A DNA stretch of 61,995 nucleotides from Affinundibacterium flavidum (lineage in GTDB: Bacteria; Pseudomonadota; Gammaproteobacteria; Burkholderiales; Burkholderiaceae_D): positions 1-61,995 of the forward strand of contig NZ_JACOGA010000024.1 in assembly GCF_014284175.1 (NCBI RefSeq). Direction: 5' to 3'. A program made the position numbers and the translations under genes. Numbering within the stretch: position 1 is the stretch's first letter; each line of letters starts with the position of its first letter. The notes beneath the pieces were generated by a model, which was not told the DNA's origin, did not search any database, and worked only from the letters and a program-made list of their open reading frames with translations. Below, piece after piece: positions 1 to 9,700 of the stretch.

Positions 1-57
1 GGTAGTAGGTGCCAACTCCAGTCGCACTACGCGCTCCTTACGCAGGCACCTACTACC
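1..57. repeat. Hairpin-forming inverted repeat at window edge
   Basis: Positions 1-13 and 45-57 are perfect reverse complements (arm GGTAGTAGGTGCC) around a 31-base loop. It lies downstream of the leftward ridA gene, so it may be a REP-type element or part of a terminator. There is no clear T-run. It may continue outside the window. Confidence 0.6.
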
Positions 58-209
58 GCAAAACCATACAACCAACTACAAGAACAGACAATCTATAAGA
101 CAGCATACAAGGGTTGGGGATGAGGGAAATTCAGATTCGGATAAAATTTTAAGTGCATAAATTTATATATTGACTCATGCCACGAAAGAGCTTTACTGCT
201 TCTGAAACA

Positions 210-246
210 CCCTCACCCTAACCCTCTCCCGCTTGCGGGAGAGGGG
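210..246. repeat. REP-like palindrome just after ridA
   Basis: The arms CCCTCTCCCGC (222-232) and GCGGGAGAGGG (235-245) pair perfectly across a 2-base loop, preceded by a C-rich CCCTCACCCTAA stretch. This looks like a dispersed proteobacterial palindrome, and related C-rich palindromes recur here at 32277-32390 and 50531-50551. It sits 24 bases past the ridA stop and could stop or stabilise that transcript. Confidence 0.6.
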
Positions 247-269
247 ATATTGCGGTGCTAATTTTGTCC

Positions 270-662
270 TTAAATCGGCTTATAAGCCGTCACTTCTATC
301 TCAACTTTGCAATCCACCATCATCGCCGATTGCACACAGGAACGTGCAGGTGGGTTATCGCCAAAATATTCTGTGTAGATGCGATTGAAAGTCCAGAAGT
401 CGCGCGTGTCGTCTAGCCATACACTGACTTTGACGACATCGCTTAACTCGCAACCAGCCAATGCCAGTACTTTTTTCACATTTTCCATGGTGCGGCGAGT
501 TTGCGATTCTATGCCGCCAGTTTCGATTTCACCGTTGTCTTTCATCGCGACTTGACCGGAGCAAAATACAAAATCGCCTGCACGTACTGCGGGAGAAAAT
601 GGTAGGCGCTGACCGCCTGCACCGGAAGGGATATTGCCGAAACGTGTGATGTCTTTAGTCAT
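270..662 (-). CDS. ridA: RidA family enamine/imine deaminase
   Basis: This 130-residue protein matches the YjgF/YER057c/UK114 (RidA) family in length and pattern: an early PFSPAVRAGDFVFCSGQ block, a central AGCELSDVVKVSVWLDD segment, and the C-terminal NPPARSCVQ block whose Arg binds the carboxylate of the substrate imine in this family. RidA proteins are cytosolic trimers that hydrolyse reactive 2-aminoacrylate-type enamines. The gene follows dgoK by 97 bases on the same strand and is probably co-transcribed. Sub-family assignment (RidA proper or Rid2-7) is not possible by eye. The start at 662 fits family length. Confidence 0.85.
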   Translation of the reverse strand: MTKDITRFGNIPSGAGGQRLPFSPAVRAGDFVFCSGQVAMKDNGEIETGGIESQTRRTMENVKKVLALAGCELSDVVKVSVWLDDTRDFWTFNRIYTEYFGDNPPARSCVQSAMMVDCKVEIEVTAYKPI

Positions 663-759
663 GCTGAACTCGTAAATATAGAAGTGTTGAATCTGTTTAA
701 ATGTTGGGGCTAAGCATACTTGCCTTGCACCGCATAGTCGTATGGGTAAATTCCCTCAT

Positions 760-1761
760 TTACTTAATCAAGCCGCGGGCGGTAGCGACCAGGATCGCGC
801 CTTGACCAGCCAAATGCGCTTGGGTCTCATCGGATACGACGGTGATTTTTCCTGAGAAGTAATCATCGTTCTTAATCAAGATTGCTAAGGCTTCTTTCAT
901 AATCGGTTTGCCGCAAATGACCACTGGCGTTCCTGGCATCATCTTGATTGCGGTGCTATTTTTTAGCGTCAATAAATCCGCACCGAGGATGGCACCGAGT
1001 AAGAAATTGGCTCTATCATTGCGTTCGTAAATCGTGAATTGATCAAGCGTGCGAACGTTGAAACAAGTACGACCTAGGCCTATGGTTTGTGCTGATTGCG
1101 CACCAGCTAATAACATTTCTTCGCTGATGGATGTCGCAAACTGCGAATCTAAAGATTGCGCCAAAATCGTATTGTGCGTGATCACATACATTAGCTCACC
1201 AGCCAAGGTCGTGACGCAACCTGTGATGCGATTTTTATCGTCGATACAGACAAATTTAGAGTGCGAACCAGGCATCACCATCATGGCAGGGCCAGTGATA
1301 TCAAGTTGTTCGATCACGCTCATGACTTCGACTTCCTCGCCACGCATCATGTCCATTGCTTCGCAATTATGTAAGCCGATGTTATCGACGACATTGCGTA
1401 CACCGGGTACAAACCAGATTGGCTTGGCGAAGACTTCGGGTATTGTTACCGAGACCATGCCACGTGCTAATTGTTGTAAGCCAGCGGGGGCTAATACGTG
1501 CGGTAATTCAAACAGACCGACGTTGGAGCTGATCATGCCCGAGCCTATGACAAGGTCGATTTGCTCTTCCCTTACTTGGGCGGCTGCCAGTGTTTTGTTG
1601 ATCGTATCGCGTACGCCGTTTTGTAATTTTTCGCGGCTGCCGGTAATTGCTGTATCGCGCACACCAACTTCGCACGCCTGATGTGCCAGCACTTCGCCGT
1701 CCTGCCACAGCGTGACACGAGTATTGGTCGTGCCTGTATCGATAGTAATAATATGAGTCAT
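760..1761 (-). CDS. dgoK: 2-dehydro-3-deoxygalactonokinase
   Basis: A 333-residue protein of the DgoK family (ASKHA sugar-acid kinases). It opens with ITIDTGTTNTRVTLW, the phosphate-1 loop typical of this fold, and carries GSGMISSNVG and MPGSHSKFV blocks characteristic of DgoK. The enzyme phosphorylates 2-keto-3-deoxygalactonate with ATP in the DeLey-Doudoroff galactose/galactonate route. The usual partner aldolase DgoA is not in the window and may lie elsewhere. It is first in a leftward unit with ridA, and a LysR gene starts about 520 bp away in the opposite direction, so local LysR control is plausible. No truncation is visible. Confidence 0.88.
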   Translation of the reverse strand: MTHIITIDTGTTNTRVTLWQDGEVLAHQACEVGVRDTAITGSREKLQNGVRDTINKTLAAAQVREEQIDLVIGSGMISSNVGLFELPHVLAPAGLQQLARGMVSVTIPEVFAKPIWFVPGVRNVVDNIGLHNCEAMDMMRGEEVEVMSVIEQLDITGPAMMVMPGSHSKFVCIDDKNRITGCVTTLAGELMYVITHNTILAQSLDSQFATSISEEMLLAGAQSAQTIGLGRTCFNVRTLDQFTIYERNDRANFLLGAILGADLLTLKNSTAIKMMPGTPVVICGKPIMKEALAILIKNDDYFSGKITVVSDETQAHLAGQGAILVATARGLIK

Positions 1762-1851
1762 GTCAAATAAGACCTAAGTGAAATTTTGGGTGACGCACGG
1801 AAGAAGTCGATTTGTATGGATGGCGGCGCACACTTTTTTCCCATTTGGTAT

Positions 1852-1887
1852 CAGTGTCAGTGTCAGTGTCAGTGTCAGCGCCAGTGT
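1852..1887. repeat. Hexanucleotide tandem repeat in the dgoK-lysR intergenic region
   Basis: About five near-identical copies of CAGTGT follow one another, the later ones degenerate. The whole gap 1762-2280 (519 bp) is AT-rich towards the LysR side and must hold both divergent promoters. I see no convincing -35/-10 pair or second gene in it. The repeat is a slippage-prone site about 90 bases upstream of dgoK. Confidence 0.6.
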
Positions 1888-2280
1888 ATATACAGCGGCC
1901 ATAAAATAAATCAATCATTCAATCCGACTTCAACAGATTGATCGCAGCTTAACGGGCTAGGGCGGGCTGAGCAAGCGAGGAATATTTGAGATGTCATTAA
2001 AAAATATTTAAGGAGAAAATTTTAATTTACTGATTAGTTTGATAATCATCTGGGTTTTCTATGGTTTTATGGGCCGGTCAAGGCTTAATCCTGAGTTTTA
2101 ACATGAATCGATTTTCCCGATTTGAAATAATCATGATGAAAATGTTAGCACTGTTAGTAAGAAATTGGTAAGAAGTTAGTAAGGAAGCGGACTGCATTAG
2201 CACAACAATTAAATTTCAAGCTTTCATTAAGTTTTATTAAACGAACTTCTGATATGGTATCGTTTTTCAATGAGGGTACT

Positions 2281-3165
2281 ATGTCCAAACGTCTTCCACC
2301 ACTAAACGCATTAAAGGTTTTCGAAGTCGCAGCGCGACGCTTGAACTTCACGCGTGCGGCGGAAGAGTTGCATGTGACGAACGCAGCTGTCAGTCATCAG
2401 ATCAAATTGTTGGAAGACTTCCTTGGCTTAGATCTGTTCCAACGTAGTAATAATGTCTTAAAACTGACCGAAGCGGGCGAACGCTATTTGCCGCGCATAC
2501 GCGAAGGTTTCAAAATTTTTCAGCAAGCGACTGACACGCTACTCAACGATAATAATGTCTTGTTGCGAGTCGGTGTACCGCCTTCGTTTGGATCCAAATG
2601 GTTGGTGCCGCGCTTGTATCGTTTTTTAAATCGGCATCCGCAAGTCCGGGTTGAGATCGTGTCGGAGGTTGATCGTAGTTATCGCGATTGTGATATTTCG
2701 ATAGATTTTCGACGTACTCAATTTGCCGATTTTAGGATTGAGCCCTTCATCGTGACCGAGGTATTTCCGGTCTGTAGTCCAGCGATTGCTAAAGCTATGA
2801 CGACGCCATCTGACTTAAGCAAACAAACTTTGCTGCATGAAGTTAGCGCCATGAATGATCCCGATTATCCTAGCTGGCAATCTTGGTTTTCTACACTTGG
2901 TGTGAATGATAAAGAGGTGCGTAAAGGGCCATTATTTACGCTGGCGCTGATGGCTTTGCAAGCAGCGATTGATGGGCAGGGTGTCGCATTGGGTCAAGCT
3001 TTATTGGTGGAGTACGATATTGCCGCCGGACGTCTGGTACGACCGTTTAATGTAGAGACGCCGCTACGTCTTGATTACTACTTAATTTATGCCGCGGATA
3101 TGAAAGAAAACACCGCCTTCCTCGCTTTTCATCAATGGTTGATTAGTGAAGCGCAGGCGCGCTAA
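2281..3165 (+). CDS. LysR-type transcriptional regulator (GcvA-like)
   Basis: A 294-residue LysR regulator with an N-terminal winged helix (about residues 1-65: LPPLNALKVFEVAARRLNFT, then AAVSHQIKLLEDFLG) followed by a periplasmic-binding-protein-like effector domain. The PPLNALKVFEVAARRLNFTRAA opening is typical of the GcvA group. I chose the ATG at 2281 because GAGGG lies just upstream and the family begins at this point; an in-frame ATG at 2254 would add nine residues. It is divergent from dgoK-ridA, the classic arrangement for a LysR regulator and its target, but the effector is unknown. A hairpin with a T-run closes the unit at 3331-3355. Confidence 0.88.
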   Translation: MSKRLPPLNALKVFEVAARRLNFTRAAEELHVTNAAVSHQIKLLEDFLGLDLFQRSNNVLKLTEAGERYLPRIREGFKIFQQATDTLLNDNNVLLRVGVPPSFGSKWLVPRLYRFLNRHPQVRVEIVSEVDRSYRDCDISIDFRRTQFADFRIEPFIVTEVFPVCSPAIAKAMTTPSDLSKQTLLHEVSAMNDPDYPSWQSWFSTLGVNDKEVRKGPLFTLALMALQAAIDGQGVALGQALLVEYDIAAGRLVRPFNVETPLRLDYYLIYAADMKENTAFLAFHQWLISEAQAR

Positions 3166-3200
3166 TAATCGGCTGTTAATAATTCATAAAACAAGTCAAG

Positions 3201-3308
3201 ACCCCTCAACGCAGAGGCGCAGAGACACAGAGACAAGTGGAGAAAACCAATAATTCTTTCGTTTTTCTCTGCGCTCCTCAGCGCCTCTGCGTCTCAGCGT
3301 TGAGGGGT
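3201..3308. repeat. Long inverted-repeat element
   Basis: The left arm begins ACCCCTCAACGCAGAGGCGC and the right arm ends CGTCTCAGCGTTGAGGGGTT, so the two ends pair over roughly 40 bases with small interruptions around a short AT-rich loop. Such CAGAGGCGCAGAGAC palindromes are common dispersed non-coding repeats. It follows the LysR stop by about 35 bases. Confidence 0.7.
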
Positions 3309-3330
3309 TTGAATGTTTATCCATATTAAT

Positions 3331-3355
3331 GTGACTGAAGAGTCACGATTTTTTT
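3331..3355 (+). terminator. Intrinsic terminator of the LysR gene
   Basis: GTGACT (3331-3336) and AGTCAC (3341-3346) form a stem with a GAAG loop, followed by GATTTTTTT. This is a standard rho-independent terminator in the direction of the LysR gene. It ends exactly before the ATG of the next ORF. Confidence 0.65.
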
Positions 3356-3748
3356 ATGACTCTATTTCAAAAAGATGTGTTGTTACTGAGTAGCGAAAAA
3401 GTTTTACTTGAAACCTTTGGTGCTGGTGTTTCTAGAGATCGCTTGCAGCAAGACGTTTGTTCAAGGATTTTAGATGTGAGCTTTTCTGAAGAATCTGCGG
3501 CACATCGATGTGTAGTGTTTGCCTTGCCAAAAAGCGCCGACAAAACTGTAGCAACACATGCGCAATTTGCAGAGCTCGCGTTCTTTGGTGACAGCCAGTA
3601 TTGTTTAGATTTGGCGATAGCATGCGCTAAGCAGGCAGAAAAAATTCTTGTAGTTGGAACGCGCTCGCGCGAAAATGTCTCGCGCATGACTCAGCATTAT
3701 GTTCGTCGCTTATGTTCGTCGACTATGTGGTCAAACGGTGAGCGCTAA
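3356..3748 (+). CDS. Doubtful hypothetical protein
   Basis: A 130-codon open frame that I do not recognise. No signal peptide, membrane helix or motif is apparent, although a hydrophobic AEKILVVGTRS strand is visible near the end. The ATG directly abuts the T-run of an intrinsic terminator and has no ribosome-binding site, which argues against this start. The only other in-frame ATG lies near the end of the frame. The sequence GAGCGCTAAGAG containing its stop recurs in near-identical form 24 bases later. It may be a real gene with a non-ATG start, a decayed fragment, or chance. Confidence 0.3.
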   Translation: MTLFQKDVLLLSSEKVLLETFGAGVSRDRLQQDVCSRILDVSFSEESAAHRCVVFALPKSADKTVATHAQFAELAFFGDSQYCLDLAIACAKQAEKILVVGTRSRENVSRMTQHYVRRLCSSTMWSNGER

Positions 3749-3994
3749 GAGGCATCTGAGCTCGAGCGCCAAGAGTAAAGACATCCTCTTCAAATCAATT
3801 GCTAACATTCGATCAACTGAATGATAGTCGCAGGTGTCGCCCCGATCATTAAGATCTGCTTAGCCCAGTTCTAATACAAAACCGGCTATCCGCCAAGGCA
3901 TCATCGCGCAGAATTAATGCATGTTGATCGACGGATAGTAGGATTGAATAGAGTTCTAAAAAAAATTAATTTCGTCTTAGGTGCAATTCGGTTT

Positions 3995-5569
3995 TTAGAG
4001 TAATTGCAATTGACGCCAAAGCGGTAAACGATTTTTTAAAATGTCTATCACCTGTACTTCGAGAAAGGCAATATTCTCTTCGCTGGATTCAATTCTTTTA
4101 CCTTCTTTGATAAAAGTAACACCCGTTTCTTTCATTAATTTAGTAATTTCTTCGGTAATGATTTTTACCCCTAGGTCGGGCGATTTTTGTTTCGCAATGA
4201 CCGAATAAGCCATACGTTCGACGATCGTCATTGCGACACCGTTTCCGAGTAAGGGGGATGCGAATGCCCTATGTTCATCGCCATATCTTGCATTCCAGGC
4301 GATGGTGCGGTTAATCGCTTGACTTGCTTGTTGCGTAGCGTTTGTATGATTGTCGTCTAGCTTGTTGTCTGGCGCGGGGATAAAATAGATTGACGCGATT
4401 CCACCTGTCATTAAGATGGCGGCTATCTGTAAGATATCGCTATTGGTTTGAAATTTTTCAAACAACATGGCCTTTAATTCACTCAATGAACATGGCCGTT
4501 CTGCCAGTAAATCAAGTACTGGGTTGTAAAGTTCAGGTTTCGCATCGACCGCGCCAGATCCTAGTTTTATTTTGAGGCTGACTCGGTCGCGGGGAATCAT
4601 CAAAGCCAAGCCTAATCGATCTATCCAATCATTTTGTCGCAAGGTACTCATCATTCTCGCACCGCGCGTATAGACATCCTTACGGAAACCATTATTGAGG
4701 TAGTAATCCTTAATGGTCTCGCGCACAATGGCATTCGGTATGGTGTTTAAGACTTGTATTTTCTCTTCGGATAGGTATAAATTTTCATAAAAACTCAGCA
4801 AATCCGCGGAGCCGATGTAGTCGAGTTTGGCTTGAGACATGTCGCGCGCGACATCTGCGTGATACAGCGCGGACCAATCGTTATTTAAGTATTCGTGAAC
4901 CAAATACTTCGCATCGTTATTGGTGATAGATTCAAGTCGAAAATTCAAACCCGGATTTGCTTGAATATAACTGGCATTGGTCGAAGTCAGTTTCTCCAAA
5001 AAAGCTCTGCCAGCCATGATTTTGTCGAGGCCATCATTCGGAAAAAGATTGGCATGTTCCATCAACAAGCGTTGCAATGGCAAAGCGGCTGCCCACCCCG
5101 GCATAGCGTTATAGCTTACATAAACAATACCACCAGGTTTCAAATAACGAGCGATAAAGTCCACCATATGTTGACGACTCTCAGGCGACACCCAGCTATA
5201 AATGCCATGTAAAGTAATAAAGTCGAATTGTGGAAGTCCCTGCACGTCACCCTGTGCCAGTTCAGCAAAACTATTTTCAAGTAAAGTCAAATTAGTTAAT
5301 TTTGCTGAGTTGGCTAGTTGGCGTGCGTTGGCGACATGAGCGGGGGTAAAGTCTGCGGCATAAAACTGGCCTTGAGGATTACTCGCAGCTAATAAATTGA
5401 TGGTCAGCCCTTGCCCAAAACCTAATTCAAAATAGGTAAATGGCTGATCCAAGGGAATTGGCTCGCATCGATTTAGGATGCTGACAAAATTCAAGTAGGC
5501 GGGGCTTTGTTCGCGATAAAAGCCTGACGTATATTCCACACCCGATGCGTATCCAGCGGTCCAATCCAT
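3995..5569 (-). CDS. SAM-dependent methyltransferase with regulatory domain (PKMT-like)
   Basis: A 524-residue class I methyltransferase. SAM motif I is YFELGFGQG (residues 47-54), and a GGIVYVSYNAMPGWAAALP block is typical of proteins carrying the methyltransferase regulatory domain (PF10119) in the middle of the chain, followed by a C-terminal winged-helix-like part. This architecture is that of the rickettsial protein lysine methyltransferases PKMT1/2, which methylate outer-membrane protein B. No signal peptide, so cytosolic. It is divergent from the sulfotransferase and giant-protein genes across 356 bp. My inference is that it modifies that giant protein or a surface polymer. The alternative is a small-molecule or glycan methyltransferase. 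Confidence 0.75.
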   Translation of the reverse strand: MDWTAGYASGVEYTSGFYREQSPAYLNFVSILNRCEPIPLDQPFTYFELGFGQGLTINLLAASNPQGQFYAADFTPAHVANARQLANSAKLTNLTLLENSFAELAQGDVQGLPQFDFITLHGIYSWVSPESRQHMVDFIARYLKPGGIVYVSYNAMPGWAAALPLQRLLMEHANLFPNDGLDKIMAGRAFLEKLTSTNASYIQANPGLNFRLESITNNDAKYLVHEYLNNDWSALYHADVARDMSQAKLDYIGSADLLSFYENLYLSEEKIQVLNTIPNAIVRETIKDYYLNNGFRKDVYTRGARMMSTLRQNDWIDRLGLALMIPRDRVSLKIKLGSGAVDAKPELYNPVLDLLAERPCSLSELKAMLFEKFQTNSDILQIAAILMTGGIASIYFIPAPDNKLDDNHTNATQQASQAINRTIAWNARYGDEHRAFASPLLGNGVAMTIVERMAYSVIAKQKSPDLGVKIITEEITKLMKETGVTFIKEGKRIESSEENIAFLEVQVIDILKNRLPLWRQLQLL

Positions 5570-5925
5570 GCAATTCTCCGTTTAAATTGAATTTTGTCTG
5601 TTATACAGACTTATTTGATGCCGTTAAGCGCGCATTGAAGTAGTTGTTATTTTCGATTTGTCTGTATGCAGCGAGCAATCTGCCAACTTTAACTGATCAT
5701 GACGACAATAAATAGCATTTATGTACACTGACCCTAAGTGTGGTTTTCTAGCTCACTTTCATTCATTTTATTTTTTTAGATACTCTCATATGCTTTTAAT
5801 ATTTGATTAGGATCAAGCAAGTGTTACCATTTTATTCCTATATGGCAACGTCGAGGCGCATTTCTCCAAGTTCGCACTTTACAAGAAATCTTTAACCGCA
5901 AATTAATCGAGCATTTTTAGCCTCA
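5570..5925. other. Divergent intergenic region before the sulfotransferase-giant protein unit
   Basis: This is 356 bp of AT-rich DNA holding the promoters of the leftward methyltransferase and the rightward sulfotransferase/giant protein unit. I see no gene, strong hairpin or well-spaced sigma-70 promoter. The sulfotransferase ATG has no good Shine-Dalgarno sequence in front of it. Confidence 0.5.
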
Positions 5926-6762
5926 ATGACAAAACCTAACTATCACTTTATTACTGGCTTGCCCCGCTCCGGTAGTACTTTACTTTCGGCACTGCTGCTG
6001 CAAAATCCGCGTTTTCACGCCAGTATGACAAGTCCGGTTGGGGTACTGTTTTCCAATATGTTGCATCAGTTTGCCGCGGGCAGTGAATTTGGTGCTGTGG
6101 TGACGACTGAGCAAAGAAGACGCTTGGTGCGCGCTTTGTTTGATGCTTATTATGCGGATCAAACAGATAAGAAAGTCATCTTTGATACGAATCGCATGTG
6201 GAGTGCGAAGCTGCCGTTGGTGATGGACCAGTTCCCCGGTGCCAAAGTCATTGCTTGTGTCCGTAATGTGGCTTGGGTAATGGATAGTATGGAGCGACGT
6301 TTTCGTGCTAATCCATATGAATTGACCAAACTATTTAATGACGATACTGAGCGCAATACGGTGTATAGCAGGGTAGATACCTTGGCACAACGTAATAGAT
6401 TGGTTGGTTATCCGTGGACTGCGTTGAAAGAAGCTTTTTATGGAGAACATGCGTCTTCGCTGCTGTTAGTTGAATACGATTTATTGGCGCAAGTGCCAGA
6501 AAAAGTTTTACCCCTGATTTACCAGTTCATAGGCGAGCCAGCCTTTGAGCATGACTATCACAATGTTCAATTTGACGCTCCTGAGTTTGATGCACAACTC
6601 GGCATGAGCGGATTGCATAAAGTGCGCGATAAAGTCAGTTTAGAGTCGCGCAGAACAATACTTCCTCCCGATTTGTTTGAGCAATATTCAGCATTGTCCT
6701 TCTGGAAAAATACCAGCGGCAGTAACTGCAACGTCATCACTACTAAATCTGTCACAGAATAA
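5926..6762 (+). CDS. Sulfotransferase family protein
   Basis: A 278-residue soluble protein. GLPRSGSTLLS (residues 11-21) is the 5-prime-phosphosulfate-binding loop of PAPS-dependent sulfotransferases, and VIACVRNVAWVMDSMERRF is the expected 3-prime-phosphate-binding region. VEYDLLAQVPEKVLPLIYQFIG also fits the family. These enzymes move sulfate from PAPS to a hydroxyl on a sugar, lipid or tyrosine. No signal peptide, so it acts in the cytosol. The next gene begins 14 bases after its stop and the two look like one transcription unit, which makes the giant protein a candidate substrate. That link is inference. Confidence 0.85.
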   Translation: MTKPNYHFITGLPRSGSTLLSALLLQNPRFHASMTSPVGVLFSNMLHQFAAGSEFGAVVTTEQRRRLVRALFDAYYADQTDKKVIFDTNRMWSAKLPLVMDQFPGAKVIACVRNVAWVMDSMERRFRANPYELTKLFNDDTERNTVYSRVDTLAQRNRLVGYPWTALKEAFYGEHASSLLLVEYDLLAQVPEKVLPLIYQFIGEPAFEHDYHNVQFDAPEFDAQLGMSGLHKVRDKVSLESRRTILPPDLFEQYSALSFWKNTSGSNCNVITTKSVTE

Positions 6763-6776
6763 TTAAGGACTACAAA

Positions 6777-9700
6777 ATGAGCAGCTTAACTACCGGCAAT
6801 GTCTTCGATATGAGCATATTAAATGCAGCTAGCCAAAATCCAGTTGCTAGTGGCAAAACCGTGTTGGTTGTGGATAGTCGATTGCCAGATTTTCAGAGCA
6901 TCGTTAATGCCGCAAAATCTGGTGTGATCGTGATTGTATTGGATCAAAATCAAAACGGTATAAAACAAATTGCGGATGCGTTAAAAGGGATCAGTAATAT
7001 TGATTCCATTAGCATAGTCTCTCATGGTAACCACGGCATGGTTTTGCTTGGTGATAGCCCTTTGCATCTTGGAAATGTAGATCAATACGCCAGCGAACTG
7101 AAAAGCATTGGTGAAAGTTTAAGCGCCGACGGTGATATCGCACTTTACGGATGCGACGTTGGCTCTGGCTCAGACGGTGTCGCGTTTATGAACGCCTTAG
7201 CGGCAGCCACTGGCGCCGATATTGCTGCGTCAAGTGACGATACTGGTAGCGCTAACCGCAATGGCAATTGGGAACTAGAAATCTCAACGGGTGATATCAG
7301 TCAAACACCCATTCTAGACTTATTGCAACTACGAGACTGGGATCATTTGGCAAGTACCGGTTCGGCCAATAGCCAGGCCACGCTGGTGAGTGCGATTGCG
7401 GCGGCGGTGGGCGACGGTTCAGACGACACCATTACCTTGACCGGCGATTTTACGTTGACTTCAGCGGTGACCATTGCCGTCAACGACGGCAAGACGCTGA
7501 CCATTGTCGGTGCCGGTTACAAGATCGACGGTAACAATGCGAGCCGGTTGTTGGTTACCGGCACCACCAATGCGGGATCGACGATTTCTCTACAAAATCT
7601 GACGCTAGCCAATGGCTTTTTAAGTGCTAACGGCGGCGATTCGCTCTCAAGTGGAGCTGTAGCGGGTGGAGATGCACTCGGTGCAGCTATTAGTAATTCT
7701 GGTACGCTCAATATTAGCGGCGTGACTTTCTCTGGCAACAAGGCGGCCGGCGGCGGCGGCGGTGCCGCAGGTCCTGGTGGTCAAAGCGGCGGTGGCGGTG
7801 GCGGCGGTGGTTTCGGTACCACTAACGGTGGTTCTGGTGGTGCGAATGATACTTATACAGCCACCAGTCCGTCAGCGGGCAAGGGAGGCAACGGCGCGGG
7901 TACTAATTCGGCTCCCGAAATTGGCGGCTACGGCGGCACCACGACAGGCGGAAAGGCTGGCGCACTTGCCGGTGGATCCACTGGCGGCAAGGGTGCCACG
8001 GCGTCTGATGGTACCAGTTCAATTGGCGGCGGTGGCGGTGGCGGTGGTAACTATGCAGCAGGTGGCCGTGGTGGTAATGCAGTAGGCGCCATTTACAATA
8101 ATGGTGGTACCGTCAAAATTAGTTCCAGCACGTTCTCGAATAATATTGCGGCTGGTGGTGGTGGTGGTGGTGGTTCGGTGTATGCCAATTTCCCCGGCAA
8201 TGGCGGTAACGGCGGCTATGGTGTGGCGGCAATTTGGAATAAGTCTGGTACGGTTTCGGCTGATGCTTCCACCAAAACTTCCATTACTGGCGCGACAAAT
8301 GTTGGGAAAGGTGGTTACGGTGGTTATGCAAAAGGCGGTGGAGGTTCCGCAGGTAGCAATCGTGGTGCGAACCAGACGTTGGGCACGATAGGTACACTTA
8401 TCGTTGCTCCGACTGTTTTATTGTCGACTAATAACAGTAGCATTGCTGAAAGTGCGGGCATGTCCACAATAACCGCAACATTGAGTTCAATTGCCAGCAC
8501 CGACACCATTGTGACTATTGCCGCGACAGGTACGGCTACCGGCAGTGGCACGGATTACACCTTGTCTTCAACCTCAATCAAAATTTTGGCAGGCAATCTG
8601 ACTGGCACCGCTTTGGTCACGGCAGTGCAGGACACGCTAGACGAACCGAATGAAACTGTCATTGTTGATATCATCAGTGTTTCCGGCGGCGACAGTGCTA
8701 CGGAGAGTGGTACTCAGCAACAAACGATTACGATTACCGACGATGATGCCACGCCATCGCTATCGATTGCTAATGTTAGCCAAGCTGAAGGCAATTCTGG
8801 CTCTACCAACCTGACTTTTACTGTCACTTTATCGGCGGCATCGGCGCAAGCGGTATCGGTCAATTATGCCACCATAAATGGTACGGCAAGCGCTGGCAGT
8901 GATTACACTGCTGCCAGCGGCACGCTGAACTTTGCAGCTGGCGAAACCACCAAAACTTTTAATGTGGTCATCGCGGGAGACAGCACTATTGAATCGGATG
9001 AAGACTTCACTGTAACGCTGTCGAGCCCGACCAATGCTACCTTGGGTACCGCCAATGCTACTGGTACGATTACTGATGACGACAGCGACAACACGCCTCC
9101 GGTAGTTAGCAGTATCACCCGAGTTGACACCGCCACTTCAAACGCTACTAGCGTGCAATATACGGTTAAATTTTCAGAGGATGTGACTGGAGTCGATGCT
9201 GGCGACTTTTCGCTGACAACCAGTGGTACCAGCGGTACGGTTTCTAATGTGACTGGCAGCGGTGATACCTACACGGTGACGGTGAATACGATCACTGGTG
9301 ACGGCACTCTACGCCTTGACTTGGTTGCATCGGGTTCCGGCATCGCCGACACCAGTACCAAAAATAATGCGATAGACACGGATTTTACTAGCGGCGAAGT
9401 CTATACCTTCGACCATACTGCGCCGGCCACACCGTCCACCCCAGATTTAGCACCGGCTAGTGATAGCGGTATTTTTAGTTTTGATAACTATACCAGTGTC
9501 ACTACGCCTCTTTTCAATGGTACAGGTGAGATTGGATCGACTGTCACCTTGTACGACACCAGTAATAGCAATGCGGTATTGGGCACTAAGACAGTGAATG
9601 GCGCGGGTAAATGGTCCATTACTAGCACCACACTAACTGAAGGTACGCATGTCATTGTCGCCAAAGCCAGCGATACGGTTGGTAACTTAAGCAGCAATTC

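Noticed and set aside
760..1761. dgoK as part of the pectin locus
   Set aside because: It is about 24 kb away, serves galactonate rather than galacturonate breakdown, and has its own divergent regulator.
7741..8370. Gly-rich tract as a separate PE-PGRS-type gene
   Set aside because: It is in frame inside the 3366-residue protein with no stop or start signals, so it is a domain of that protein.
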